Source: an uncultured Bacteroidales bacterium (GTDB lineage: Bacteria; Bacteroidota; Bacteroidia; Bacteroidales; UBA932). From it: DNA of 37,161 bases. Position numbers and translations under genes: made by a program. Below, piece by piece: positions 24,717-33,395 of this stretch. Location: positions 1-37,161 of the forward strand of contig CALADR010000166.1 in assembly GCA_937890845.1 (NCBI GenBank). The letters are read 5' to 3'. The notes beneath the pieces are model-generated. The model saw nothing but the letters and a program-made list of their open reading frames with translations, did not search any database and was not told where the DNA came from. Each line of letters starts with the position of its first letter. The stretch's first letter is position 1.

Positions 24717-26870
24717 CTACTCGTCCTTGTCATGCTCCATATAAGCCTTTAGCAGCTTATCCTGAACATCTGCAGGAACAGGCTGATAATCAGCAAATTC
24801 CATACTAAATGTAGCACTTCCTGAAGACAGTGAGCTGAGAGTCGTCGAATACTTGTAAAGCTCTGCATGCGGAAAACGAGCCTTGATGACCTCGAATCCC
24901 TTGTCGCTTCCCATTCCCTCTATCAGAGCCCTGCGGTTCTGAAGATCGGACATACAGGCTCCCATATAATCTGAAGGAGTCATCACGTCAAGAGTATAGA
25001 TAGGCTCCATAATCTTCGGTCCTGCGTTGCGGAATGCCTCTTTGAAAGCATTTCTGGCAGCAAGCACGAATGAGATTTCATTTGAATCTACAGGATGCAT
25101 CTTTCCGTCATATACATACACACGGATATCTCGAGCAAGAGATCCGGTAAGAGGCCCTTCACTCATCTTATCCATAATTCCTTTCAGAATAGCCGGCATA
25201 AATCTGGCATCGATAGCACCTCCTACAATACAGTTATAGAACTCGAGTTTTCCGCCCCAATCCAATTCATAAACCTCTTTTCCCTTGATATTCAGCACCA
25301 TTTCCTTGCCGTCAATCTTGAATTTGTTGGTAGCTTCAACCCCTTCTACGATAGGGCATATAAGGAGATGAACCTCGCCGAACTGACCTGCACCTCCAGA
25401 CTGTTTCTTATGCCTGTAAGATGCTGCCGCCACTTTCGTTATGGTTTCTCTGTATGAAATTCTCGGAGCGAACAGGTCAATCTCTATCTTGTTCTCGTTC
25501 TTCAGTCTCCATTTTATGACATTGATATGCTGCTCTCCCTGTCCCTTTAGGATGGTCTGCTTAAGTTCCTTTGAATACTCCACTATAATGGTCGGATCCT
25601 CTGCGGACATCTTGTTGAGAGCCTCTCCCATCTTTTCTTCGTCTTTCTGCTCCTTGGCCTTGATGGCTGTACGGAACTTGGATTTAGGGAAGACGATATT
25701 TTCATAAACGATTTCAGTACCAGGCTGAGACAGAGTAACATTGGTCTTTGCAGCACGAAGTTTTACAGTACAGCCGATATCTCCTGCATAAAGATCTGTA
25801 ACTTTCTCCTTCTTTTTTCCAGCCACAGCATAAATAGTGGTTATCCTTTCCTTGTCTCCGGTCTCGGCATTTTCCAGATCCTGGCCTTCCGTCAATTCTC
25901 CGGACATAACCTTGAAGTATGCGACTTCACCGAGATGCGGCTCCACCGCTGTCTTATATATGAAAAGTGAAGTAGGAGCATCCTGCTTGCACTCCATTTC
26001 TTTTCCGTCCTTTGTCCTGGCCTTTCTTTCGGCAGGAGAAGAAGCCACCTTTATAGTGAACTCCATAAGTCTCTTGACTCCTATGTCTTTCTTTGCAGAC
26101 AGACAGAACACAGGAAGTACATTTCCTTCCTTACATCCTATACCGATTCCCTTTCTGATTTCATCTTCTGTCAAAGCTCCTGATTCAAAGAACTTTTCCA
26201 TAAGGGTATCGTCATATTCTGCCGCCCTCTCGATAAGCGCAGATCTGAGTTCCTCGGCCTCATCCCTGTACTGTTCCGGTATTTCAAGGTCTTCACGTGT
26301 TCCGTTATCATCCTTGAAATGATAATACTTCATCTTAAGCACATCAATGAACCCGTCAAATGCAGCTCCTGGATTTACCGGAAACTGTATGATAACCGGC
26401 TTTTTGCCGAATGTATCCTTCATTGATTCCAGTGTGCTTTCCCAGGACGCCTTCTCTCCATCCAACTGGTTAATTCCTATAATAAGAGGTATGCCATACT
26501 GAGACGCATAGCGTGCGAATATTTCTGTTCCTACCTCCACTCCCTGCTGTGCATTTATGACCAGAACTCCGGTATCACATACCTTGAATGCCGATACGGC
26601 TCCTCCCACGAAGTCATCTGCACCCGGAGTGTCAATAAGGTTAAACTTTGTATCCATAAACTCTGTATAGAGAGGAGTTGCGTAGATAGACCTCTGATTC
26701 ATCTGCTCTATTTCAGAATTGTCGGAAACAGTGTTCTTTCCCTCGACAGTGCCTCGCCTATCTATAACTTTACCTTCGTAGAGCATCGCTTCAGATAATG
26801 TGGTTTTACCTGACTTGGTACTTCCAAGCAGAACCACATTACGGATGTTGTTAGTGGAATACGCTTTCAT
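24717..26870 (-). CDS. EF-G paralog (translation elongation factor G-like, EF-G2 type) with altered GTPase motifs
   Basis: 717 residues with the full EF-G domain order: G domain (1-280), domain II with GELTEGQDL and YAGDIGCTVKL (about 300-395), domain III with EDPTIIVEYSKELKQTILKG (about 425-450), domain IV, and domain V with GSDKGFEVIKARFPHAELY. In canonical EF-G switch I has ERGIT, switch II DTPGHVDF, and the base-binding motif NKxD. Here they read QRSIY (59-63), DTPGADDF (80-87) and NQLD (134-137). The catalytic His of switch II is Ala84. EF-G2 proteins of Bacteroides have been reported to support translation without GTP hydrolysis, and this looks like the same type. A second, normal fusA should exist elsewhere. 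Confidence 0.88.
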   Translation of the reverse strand: MKAYSTNNIRNVVLLGSTKSGKTTLSEAMLYEGKVIDRRGTVEGKNTVSDNSEIEQMNQRSIYATPLYTEFMDTKFNLIDTPGADDFVGGAVSAFKVCDTGVLVINAQQGVEVGTEIFARYASQYGIPLIIGINQLDGEKASWESTLESMKDTFGKKPVIIQFPVNPGAAFDGFIDVLKMKYYHFKDDNGTREDLEIPEQYRDEAEELRSALIERAAEYDDTLMEKFFESGALTEDEIRKGIGIGCKEGNVLPVFCLSAKKDIGVKRLMEFTIKVASSPAERKARTKDGKEMECKQDAPTSLFIYKTAVEPHLGEVAYFKVMSGELTEGQDLENAETGDKERITTIYAVAGKKKEKVTDLYAGDIGCTVKLRAAKTNVTLSQPGTEIVYENIVFPKSKFRTAIKAKEQKDEEKMGEALNKMSAEDPTIIVEYSKELKQTILKGQGEQHINVIKWRLKNENKIEIDLFAPRISYRETITKVAAASYRHKKQSGGAGQFGEVHLLICPIVEGVEATNKFKIDGKEMVLNIKGKEVYELDWGGKLEFYNCIVGGAIDARFMPAILKGIMDKMSEGPLTGSLARDIRVYVYDGKMHPVDSNEISFVLAARNAFKEAFRNAGPKIMEPIYTLDVMTPSDYMGACMSDLQNRRALIEGMGSDKGFEVIKARFPHAELYKYSTTLSSLSSGSATFSMEFADYQPVPADVQDKLLKAYMEHDKDE

Positions 26871-26931
26871 TCGCTTGTAATTTTGTTACTAATTATGGTT
26901 CGTTAATGCTTTCAATCCGTCAGCATCGAAG

Positions 26932-26962
26932 CAAATCTAACAAAATTTAACAGTAAAAACAA
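26932..26962 (-). promoter_or_regulatory. Promoter of the EF-G paralog gene
   Basis: On the minus strand TAGATTTG (26932-26939) fits TAnnTTTG and TTG (26960-26962) lies 20 bases upstream, the usual Bacteroidota spacing. The predicted start is 50-60 bases before the gene. Confidence 0.6.
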
Positions 26963-26969
26963 TAAAAAA

Positions 26970-27197
26970 TCATAGTTTTATTCCATACTTTTCCATAAAA
27001 CATAAAGCAGTACTATCCCTATAGGCTTTCAAAATATCACTTCCGGCATATCCTATGGTATCCATAAGATATTCATCAAACTCTTCTTCCCCGACTCCCA
27101 GCCAACTGCAGATATTTTCAAATGTAAGTCCGGGGTCCATATAGACTTTTTCGTTTTCCAAAAGATTTCCGAACATAAGGAATTTTTCTTCATCCAT
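26970..27197 (-). CDS. Small AraC-like helix-turn-helix protein
   Basis: 75 residues. The segment VYMDPGLTFENICSWLGVGE followed by EEFDEYLMDTIGYAGSDILKAYR resembles the AraC-family DNA-binding domain, in which a dpxLT-xxxlA-xxlg helix pair is followed by a recognition helix and G-x-s-x-x-x-y-x-x-x-R. Only about one half of that domain is present, without a ligand-binding part. It is divergent from an XRE regulator gene, with repeated sequence between them, so the two may form a small regulatory pair. It is not a certain match, and I know of no described function for a protein this short. Confidence 0.6.
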   Translation of the reverse strand: MDEEKFLMFGNLLENEKVYMDPGLTFENICSWLGVGEEEFDEYLMDTIGYAGSDILKAYRDSTALCFMEKYGIKL

Positions 27198-27239
27198 ACT
27201 TTTTATTTTTTTGCAAAACTGGATAAATTACAGTTAATG

Positions 27240-27420
27240 ACCACAACATATTGTCTTTTTGTGGTGAAATCCGACTATTGTTTTCTGTTTTTTATAATAA
27301 TTTCCGTTTTTACAATATTTTATTGTCTTTGACAACAATTTATTGTCACTCTGAAGGATATGCAAATGATACTTTTGCAATTGTACAGACATTCTTTAGA
27401 AATGGACAACAGTATTGTCA
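27240..27420. promoter_or_regulatory. Intergenic operator-like region between the AraC-like and XRE genes
   Basis: The stretch is A/T rich. TTGTC occurs at 27251, 27323, 27343 and 27415, with GACAA at 27331 making a TTGTC-TTT-GACAA dyad. ACCACAA (27240-27246) and TTGTGGT (27259-27265) form a second inverted repeat. TACTTTTG at 27370-27377 is a -7 match for the XRE gene. These look like binding sites for one or both regulators. Confidence 0.5.
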
Positions 27421-27815
27421 AACAAAATATAATCGCCAGAAGGAAAGAGCTCAAGCTGACTCAGGCAGAAATGGCTGAAAGGCTGGGTATGTCTCGCAAC
27501 GCATACAGAAGCATTGAGCGTGGTGAGACAAGGCTGATAAATGAAAATATCGACAGAATTGCCTCTATTCTTGACAATACAGCCGAAGAACTTGTTCTCG
27601 GTTATATCCCTTTACAGACTGGTGAAAAGATTCTGGAGGAAATGAAAGAGGAACTGTATTCCAGGTCAAGAAACAGAGAATTGGAGTATGAAGATCATAT
27701 AAACCTGTTAAAACTTCAGGTTTCCTCACTTGAGAGCAGGATTGCACTGCTTGAAGACCTTGTCAGGACAAAAGATGAGATAATCACTATGCTGAAAAAG
27801 CGAGAGGAAAGGTAA
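27402..27815 (+). CDS. XRE-family transcriptional regulator
   Basis: 137 residues. The frame also has a possible start at 27360, but the -7 promoter match lies at 27370-27377, so the ATG at 27402 (MDNSIVKQNI) is better. The helix-turn-helix is LKLTQAEMAERLGMSRNAYR (about residues 16-35) with SIERGETRLINENIDRIASI completing the fold. The C-terminal part (about 70-137) is a coiled coil with regular leucines, probably for dimer formation. It likely binds the TTGTC repeats just upstream and represses itself. rnhB starts 18 bases after its stop. Confidence 0.88.
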   Translation: MDNSIVKQNIIARRKELKLTQAEMAERLGMSRNAYRSIERGETRLINENIDRIASILDNTAEELVLGYIPLQTGEKILEEMKEELYSRSRNRELEYEDHINLLKLQVSSLESRIALLEDLVRTKDEIITMLKKREER

Positions 27816-27829
27816 AATACTTACCTTTG
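27808..27829 (+). promoter_or_regulatory. Dyad and possible promoter between the XRE gene and rnhB
   Basis: AAAGGTAA (27808-27815, including the XRE stop) and TTACCTTT (27821-27828) are perfect inverted copies. TACCTTTG (27822-27829) is a -7 match only 4 bases before the rnhB ATG at 27834, which would give an almost leaderless message. Confidence 0.4.
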
Positions 27830-27833
27830 CAGA

Positions 27834-28529
27834 ATGCAAACTTCAATTTTTCTTAAAGACAGACTTAATGACGGTGTTATTGAAGCCGGATGCGACGAGG
27901 CTGGCAGAGGGCCTCTTGCAGGAGCTGTTTTCGCTGCTGCGGTAATCCTTCCGGAAGGCTTCAGCCACCCTCTTCTGAACGATTCCAAGAAGATGAGCAG
28001 GAAAGCCCGTGAGGAACTCCGTCCCATAATAGAACGTGAAGCTGTTTCTTTTGCTGTGGAAATGGTATCCCCGGAAGAAATAGACTCCATAAATATACTT
28101 AATGCTTCTATCGCTGGAATGTGGCGCTCTGTAATGAGATTATGCACGGTTCCGGAATTCCTGCTGATAGACGGCAACCGATTTAAGCCGTATGGTATGA
28201 TTCCGTCTGTCAAGGATAATGCCGGCAAAACCGGCCACGCATGTCCCTGGAATAATCCTGAAACCGTAAAAAAATATGAATCAATCCCTTACAGTTGTAT
28301 TGTAAAAGGTGACGCGACGTTTGCTTCGATTGCAGCAGCATCCGTGCTGGCCAAGACCTATAGGGATGAATATATGGAAAGAATCGCAAAGGAATATCCT
28401 ATATACGGCTGGGACAAGAATATGGGATATCCAACCAAAGAGCACATTGATGCTGTACGCAAATATGGATACTCTCCTTATCATAGGAAAAGTTTTCATG
28501 TAAAAGAACTGGAACCGACTCTGTTCTGA
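27834..28529 (+). CDS. rnhB: Ribonuclease HII
   Basis: 231 residues. It cuts RNA in RNA-DNA hybrids and removes single ribonucleotides from DNA. Catalytic residues: Asp21 and Glu22 in GCDEAGRGPLAG, Asp113 in LLIDGN, and Asp160 in VKGD, followed by SIAAASVLAKTYRDEYM. Between DGN and VKGD there are about 41 residues where E. coli has about 15, so a loop of about 26 residues (121-147, including TGHACPWNNPE) is inserted. The rest is normal in length. The loop could be a lineage feature on the surface. Confidence 0.93.
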   Translation: MQTSIFLKDRLNDGVIEAGCDEAGRGPLAGAVFAAAVILPEGFSHPLLNDSKKMSRKAREELRPIIEREAVSFAVEMVSPEEIDSINILNASIAGMWRSVMRLCTVPEFLLIDGNRFKPYGMIPSVKDNAGKTGHACPWNNPETVKKYESIPYSCIVKGDATFASIAAASVLAKTYRDEYMERIAKEYPIYGWDKNMGYPTKEHIDAVRKYGYSPYHRKSFHVKELEPTLF

Positions 28530-28540
28530 AAACTTTTTTC

Positions 28541-28548
28541 TATTTTTG
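28541..28548 (+). promoter_or_regulatory. Probable promoter of the S46 peptidase gene (-7 element)
   Basis: TATTTTTG matches TAnnTTTG and lies 87 bases before the ATG at 28636. No convincing -33 element. Confidence 0.4.
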
Positions 28549-28635
28549 TCCGGCTTAGGATATTTTGAAACCATATAATGATATTTTTTCAAAAATCTTA
28601 AGTTTATTAACTGATATTATGTATTTTCAATCATT

Positions 28636-30801
28636 ATGAAAAAAATTCTTTGTACCGTTGCGGCCCTGTCTCTGTTTATGACAGGAGTTAGGGCTGATGA
28701 GGGCATGTGGATGCTTCCTCTGCTGCAGAAAATGAATATCAAGACAATGCAGGATGGGGGATGCAAGTTGACTGCCGAGCAGATCTACAGCATTAACAAC
28801 ACATCCCTGAAAGATGCCATCGTACATTTCGGAAGAGGATGTACTGGTGAAATAATCTCAAATGAAGGCCTCCTTGTGACAAACCATCACTGCGGATATG
28901 GAAACATTCAGGCACTCAGTTCAGTAGAGCATGACTACCTGAAAGATGGATACTGGGCCATGAACAGAAGCGAGGAACTGCCTTGCAAAGGACTTACAGT
29001 AACTTTCCTCGAGAGTTTCACTGATATTACAGATATTCTTGCAAAGGTAGAAAAGTCAGCAAGAAAGCAGTATCGTGACAGTCTTGACATTGACAGACTC
29101 GTCTTCAAGGCACGCGAAGCAAAAGAAGCAGAACTCCGTGCAAATGCAGAAAAGGAGCATCCTCACTGCGATGTCATTTTCGTATCTTTCTATAATGAGA
29201 ATGTCCGCTATATGATTGTCAACAAGACATATAAGGATATTCGTTTCGTTGGCGCACCGCCTTCATCAATAGGAAAGTTCGGAGCAGATACCGACAACTG
29301 GATGTGGCCTCGCCATACAGGAGACTTCTCTATGTTCCGTGTATATGCTGACAAGGACAATAATCCTGCAGAGTACTCGAAGGACAATGTCCCTTACAAG
29401 GCAAAGAACCACCTCACCATTTCCCTCAAAGGAGTAAAAGAAGGTGACTACACTATGATTATGGGATACCCGGGAAGAACAAACCGCTTCTTTACTTCGC
29501 CTGAACTTAAAAACCTTCTTGATAAACAGGATATTTCTATTGCAGCACGTACCATCCGCCAGAATATAATGATGGAAGATATGCTTGCCGACCCTAAAGT
29601 AAAGATTCAGTATGCAAGCAAATATGCTCGCTCTTCCAACGGATGGAAAAAATGGATAGGCATGAAGCAGGCATTTGCAAAGCTTGATGTCATTGGCAGG
29701 GCTGAAAAAGAAGAAGCTGATTTCATGGCATGGGTAAACTCCTCTAAAAAACGTCAGAAAGCATACGGCAACGCACTTTCTACTATCAAGGAAGGTATTA
29801 CTTCCAACGAAAACGAATCTAAGGTATTCACTACTCTTATGGAGTCAGTTGCAGGCATAGAACTGAGCACTTTTGCAATCCAGTTCAACAATCTGACCAA
29901 AAAAGCAGTCAAAGAGGCAGAAGGGAAAGATACTCTTGAAGCTATGAAAGAGACTCTCGCAGCCATGTCAGCCCTTTACAAGGATTATTCTGCATCTACA
30001 GACCAGAAAGTAGCCAAGGCAATGATGAAATATTACAGGGAAAATACTGACAGCAGATATTACCTGAAGGGTATTTCAGATGATTTTGCCACAATGGATA
30101 TAGACGCATATGTTGACAGACTTTATTCCGAAAGTGTCTTCACTTCAGAAGAGAAGCTTGCAAAGGCTGTTGCAAGCGGAAATTCTGCCACCATTTTCAA
30201 TGATCCTGCCCTGATGCTTGCCAAAGCTTACTCTCAGATTACCATGAAGCTATATCCTTCAATAGTAAAGAGCAACCAGATGCTGGCACAGGGAAGAAAG
30301 GCCTACACGGCAGGACTTCTCGAGTGGAAAAAGGACCAGCCTTCATATCCTGATGCCAACTCCACTATGAGACTTACATACGGACATGTAAAAGGATATT
30401 CTCCTAAGGAGGCGGTCATCTACAAGTATTACACTACTTTGGACGGAGTGATGGAAAAGGAAGATCCGAACAACTGGGAATTTGTAGTTCCTGCCAAACT
30501 CAAGGAACTTTGGGAAAACAAGGATTTCGGACAGTATGCAATGGCTGACGGTAAAATGCCTCTTGCTTTTCTCTCGAACAACGACATTACAGGAGGAAAT
30601 TCAGGCAGTCCTATAATGAACGCCGAAGGCCAGCTCATAGGTCTTGCATTTGACGGAAACTGGGAGTCAATGAGCAGCGACATAATGTTCGAACCGGATC
30701 TCCAGAGATGTATCAATGTGGATATCAGATATGTGCTTTTCATCGTAGATAAATTCGGAGGAGCAGGCTATCTGCTTGACGAAATGACTATCGTCAAATA
30801 A
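28636..30801 (+). CDS. S46-family dipeptidyl-peptidase, DPP7 type
   Basis: 721 residues with a signal peptide (1-20, ending GVRA). It removes dipeptides from the N-terminus of peptides in the periplasm, feeding peptide use. The serine-protease triad is His85 in TNHHCGY, Asp about 220-222 in DTDNWMWPRH, and Ser656 in TGGNSGSP. The residue 18 after the Ser is Gly674 (in FDGNWE), as in DPP7; DPP11, which prefers acidic residues, has Arg there. So a preference for hydrophobic residues at P1 is predicted. The enzyme is typical of Bacteroidota that use peptides. Confidence 0.93.
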   Translation: MKKILCTVAALSLFMTGVRADEGMWMLPLLQKMNIKTMQDGGCKLTAEQIYSINNTSLKDAIVHFGRGCTGEIISNEGLLVTNHHCGYGNIQALSSVEHDYLKDGYWAMNRSEELPCKGLTVTFLESFTDITDILAKVEKSARKQYRDSLDIDRLVFKAREAKEAELRANAEKEHPHCDVIFVSFYNENVRYMIVNKTYKDIRFVGAPPSSIGKFGADTDNWMWPRHTGDFSMFRVYADKDNNPAEYSKDNVPYKAKNHLTISLKGVKEGDYTMIMGYPGRTNRFFTSPELKNLLDKQDISIAARTIRQNIMMEDMLADPKVKIQYASKYARSSNGWKKWIGMKQAFAKLDVIGRAEKEEADFMAWVNSSKKRQKAYGNALSTIKEGITSNENESKVFTTLMESVAGIELSTFAIQFNNLTKKAVKEAEGKDTLEAMKETLAAMSALYKDYSASTDQKVAKAMMKYYRENTDSRYYLKGISDDFATMDIDAYVDRLYSESVFTSEEKLAKAVASGNSATIFNDPALMLAKAYSQITMKLYPSIVKSNQMLAQGRKAYTAGLLEWKKDQPSYPDANSTMRLTYGHVKGYSPKEAVIYKYYTTLDGVMEKEDPNNWEFVVPAKLKELWENKDFGQYAMADGKMPLAFLSNNDITGGNSGSPIMNAEGQLIGLAFDGNWESMSSDIMFEPDLQRCINVDIRYVLFIVDKFGGAGYLLDEMTIVK

Positions 30802-30847
30802 TAAGAAAGCACATAACAAGATTTCCAATAGTTACAAACATTTGAAA

Positions 30848-31909
30848 ATGAAAGAAAACGAGGTAATGAAAATGCTTTATGACGTTCAGCACCCTGCTAA
30901 AGGGGATAAGAATGTCGTAGAGCTGGGGATGGTGGAAAAGGTAGAATGCGGAGAAGGCAGGGTGACAGTCACCCTTGCCTTTTCTAAGCATAGAGACCCT
31001 CTCGCCGAATATCTTATCGGAAGCACCAAAGCTGCCATAATAAGGCACGCTCCAGGCACGGAAGTAGAGGTCAGGACTGTAATCCGCGACGAGGCAAAGA
31101 AAAAACCTGCTGGACTTGACCTGGGTCTGGAAGAAATTGGAAATGTAAAACACATTATAGGCATAGCTTCAGGAAAAGGAGGAGTAGGCAAATCTACAGT
31201 AGCTGTTAATCTGGCCATTGCGTTGGCACGTGCCGGTTATAAAGTAGGTCTTGCAGATGCCGATGTCTATGGCCCGTCTGTACCTAAAATGACAGGCACG
31301 GAATCCGAAATGCCTGATGCTTTTCAGGAAGGGGACAGGGAAGTAATCATGCCTCTGGAAAAATACGGTGTAAAATGGATGTCAATCGGCTATTTCGCCA
31401 AACCTGAACAGGCTCTTATATGGAGAGGTCCAATGGCATGCAATGCACTTAAGCAAATGATTCTCCAGGTGCGTTGGGGAGAACTGGACTTCCTTCTGAT
31501 CGATATGCCTCCTGGAACAGGTGACATACATATCAGTCTTGTTCACGATATACCACTGAGTGGTGCGGTAATAGTCAGTACGCCTCAGGCTGTTGCTTTG
31601 GCAGATGTTGAAAAGGGTGTCAATATGTTCAGGAATGACAGCATAAAAAAGCCTATTTTCGGTCTTGTGGAAAATATGGCATGGTTCACTCCTGAAGAAC
31701 TTCCTGAAAACCGATATTATATATTCGGAAAAGACGGCGGTCTTGAAATGGCAAGGAAATATGACATTCCGCTTCTCGGACAGGTACCTATCGTGCAGAG
31801 CATACGCGAAGGAGGGGACAAGGGAGAACCTGTAGCCCTTTCAAACCGCCCTGACGGATTGGCATTTATGGAGATTGCCGCAAAACTTGCAGAAAAAGTT
31901 ACAGAATAG
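30848..31909 (+). CDS. Mrp/NBP35-family iron-sulfur cluster carrier ATPase
   Basis: 353 residues from the ATG at 30848; a TTG 6 bases upstream is in frame but less likely. An N-terminal MIP18/DUF59-type domain (1-90) precedes a P-loop ATPase with GKGGVGKSTVAVNLA (near 108-122), DADVYGPSVPKM and DMPPGTGDIHIS. These proteins carry or load iron-sulfur clusters. The C-terminal CxxC that binds the cluster in many Mrp proteins is not seen (the region reads ENMAWFTPEELPEN), which as far as I recall is usual for this phylum. It follows the peptidase gene by 46 bases. Confidence 0.9.
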   Translation: MKENEVMKMLYDVQHPAKGDKNVVELGMVEKVECGEGRVTVTLAFSKHRDPLAEYLIGSTKAAIIRHAPGTEVEVRTVIRDEAKKKPAGLDLGLEEIGNVKHIIGIASGKGGVGKSTVAVNLAIALARAGYKVGLADADVYGPSVPKMTGTESEMPDAFQEGDREVIMPLEKYGVKWMSIGYFAKPEQALIWRGPMACNALKQMILQVRWGELDFLLIDMPPGTGDIHISLVHDIPLSGAVIVSTPQAVALADVEKGVNMFRNDSIKKPIFGLVENMAWFTPEELPENRYYIFGKDGGLEMARKYDIPLLGQVPIVQSIREGGDKGEPVALSNRPDGLAFMEIAAKLAEKVTE

Positions 31910-31985
31910 TACGTGTTTCAGTTTCTTTTCAGAATCTGTAAAGATATTTGCATTACGAAATCATAAACAAATAATATTACAGACA

Positions 31986-32429
31986 ATGAAAAAGATTTTT
32001 ATAACACTGGCAATCATTACGACCTGCATTTTGTCCATTGACACAAATGCCCAGGAGAGACCATCTACTTTTGACAAACTACCTGCTGCTGCCCGCGAAT
32101 TTCTGAACATGCACTTCAAAGGACTTACCATAGCATTTATCGTGGAAGACCCGAAAATGACAGGAATGGAATATGAAGTGACATATACGGACCGGACAGA
32201 AGTTGATTTCAATGCATCAGGGGTGTGGAGCAGTATAGAACGCAAATACAGCGCTGTACCTGCCTCTGTCATTCCGAAGCAGATTTCTGACTTCATTTCA
32301 AACGGCAATTATTCCGGACAGCATATCAGGAAAATTGAAAAAGAAAGACAGTCATGGGAAGTGGAATTGAGCAACGGACTGGAACTTAAGTTTGACAATC
32401 AGTTCAATATGCTTGGATACGATAACTAA
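31986..32429 (+). CDS. PepSY-like (DUF2874-type) secreted protein
   Basis: 147 residues from the ATG at 31986; the frame is open further upstream, but this start gives a signal peptide (MKKIFITLAIITTCILS, cleaved after NAQ). The mature part carries two related units of the type LPAAAREFLNMHFKG and VIPKQISDFISNGNY followed by a strand pair ending in an EVxFxxxG-like turn, the PepSY-like fold common in Bacteroides periplasmic proteins. The function is unknown; inhibitor or folding-aid roles have been suggested for relatives. It ends in a terminator at 32475. Confidence 0.8.
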   Translation: MKKIFITLAIITTCILSIDTNAQERPSTFDKLPAAAREFLNMHFKGLTIAFIVEDPKMTGMEYEVTYTDRTEVDFNASGVWSSIERKYSAVPASVIPKQISDFISNGNYSGQHIRKIEKERQSWEVELSNGLELKFDNQFNMLGYDN

Positions 32430-32459
32430 ATCCACTTATCAAGACATTCCGGAAATATA

Positions 32460-33317
32460 TCAGATAGGAGAAATATCCCGCGTTCGAAAAGACTCGCGGG
32501 ATTTTCTTATATATAGTTTCATGACATCCTCTGGAAGTGTGCAGTTCCTCACAAACTTTCTTGTCATCTCCGGATACTTGGCTAGTGCAGTAGCCAGAAA
32601 CCACGCAACCCCCATCCTGACATAGTAAGGAGGCTGGCCTATAGCCGTACCTGCACGGCCTCCTGACAGGCCATAAGACAAGATACCACAGCAGCCTTTA
32701 CCAGGCAGAACCGAAGATACTACAGAAGCAGGCGGAACAGATGATGGAGCAGGAGGCTGGAAGTCGGAATTGATTCTACTGAAATCTATTGCATTTATTT
32801 TACGGAATACTTCCGGAAGATAAATCTCGTCCATAAGATAACTCATAGACATTATGACTGCAAAACGTACTTCAAACTCTCTGTCAGAATCCCATAAATT
32901 GTCCAGAAACTCCTGAAGCATATTCTGTCCTTCCTTATCCGACCTTTTTATAGATGCCCATTTTGCAGCTCCGCACACACAGTCACAGACAGACCAGCAG
33001 TCAATGACAGGTACAAATGCCTTAAAACGGGCAATCCTTTCTTTTAAAGGACATTTATGATAATCAAGCATTAGTCCCCATATTATCTTCTCCTCATAAC
33101 ACAGACTCTCCGGAGCCGAAGCCTCAAAAGAATCCAGCAATCCAGGAGCTTCAACGGAAACTGCAAGAGACTTTGCAATTTTCTTCATATCCGGAATATG
33201 AAGTCCCAGCACGCGGACTCCAGGAAGAGGATTTATAATCCTTATATGTCCTTCTCTATAGGAAGGTTCATTCCTGAATCGTTCAGACACAAAAGGTTCC
33301 AATATGCTCTCTATCAT
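32460..33317 (-). CDS. AlkD-like DNA alkylation repair protein with an insertion
   Basis: 285 residues. AlkD-type DNA glycosylases, built of HEAT-like helices, remove alkylated bases. The recognisable part is CWSVCDCVCGAAKW (107-120), FEVRFAVIMSMSYLMDEIYL (148-167), and the C-terminal YYVRMGVAWFLATALAKYPE with the LYIRKSRESFR end. Between 184 and 229 sits a Pro/Ser/Gly-rich stretch (DFQPPAPSSVPPASVVSSVL then GKGCCG) that breaks the helical pattern and is absent from the family as I know it. Its last codons contain a terminator for the opposite strand. The enzyme activity is not proven; many relatives are untested. Confidence 0.82.
   Translation of the reverse strand: MIESILEPFVSERFRNEPSYREGHIRIINPLPGVRVLGLHIPDMKKIAKSLAVSVEAPGLLDSFEASAPESLCYEEKIIWGLMLDYHKCPLKERIARFKAFVPVIDCWSVCDCVCGAAKWASIKRSDKEGQNMLQEFLDNLWDSDREFEVRFAVIMSMSYLMDEIYLPEVFRKINAIDFSRINSDFQPPAPSSVPPASVVSSVLPGKGCCGILSYGLSGGRAGTAIGQPPYYVRMGVAWFLATALAKYPEMTRKFVRNCTLPEDVMKLYIRKSRESFRTRDISPI
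32475..32506 (+). terminator. Terminator of the PepSY-like gene, inside the AlkD-like gene
   Basis: ATCCCGCG (32475-32482) and CGCGGGAT (32495-32502) form an 8-bp stem with a 12-base loop, then a T run. It lies in the last 15 codons of the convergent AlkD-like gene, so it serves the plus strand only if coding allows it. Confidence 0.85.
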
Positions 33318-33395
33318 ATATTTAACTTGTCTCTTTCTCTTTAGAAATCATCATGCTGATTTTCTTGAACATAATGCACTGCAGTAAATTTTCTG

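Noticed and set aside
25837..26322. A 161-codon plus-strand frame opposite the EF-G paralog
   Set aside because: Serine-rich, low-information translation that mirrors the codons of a well-conserved gene.
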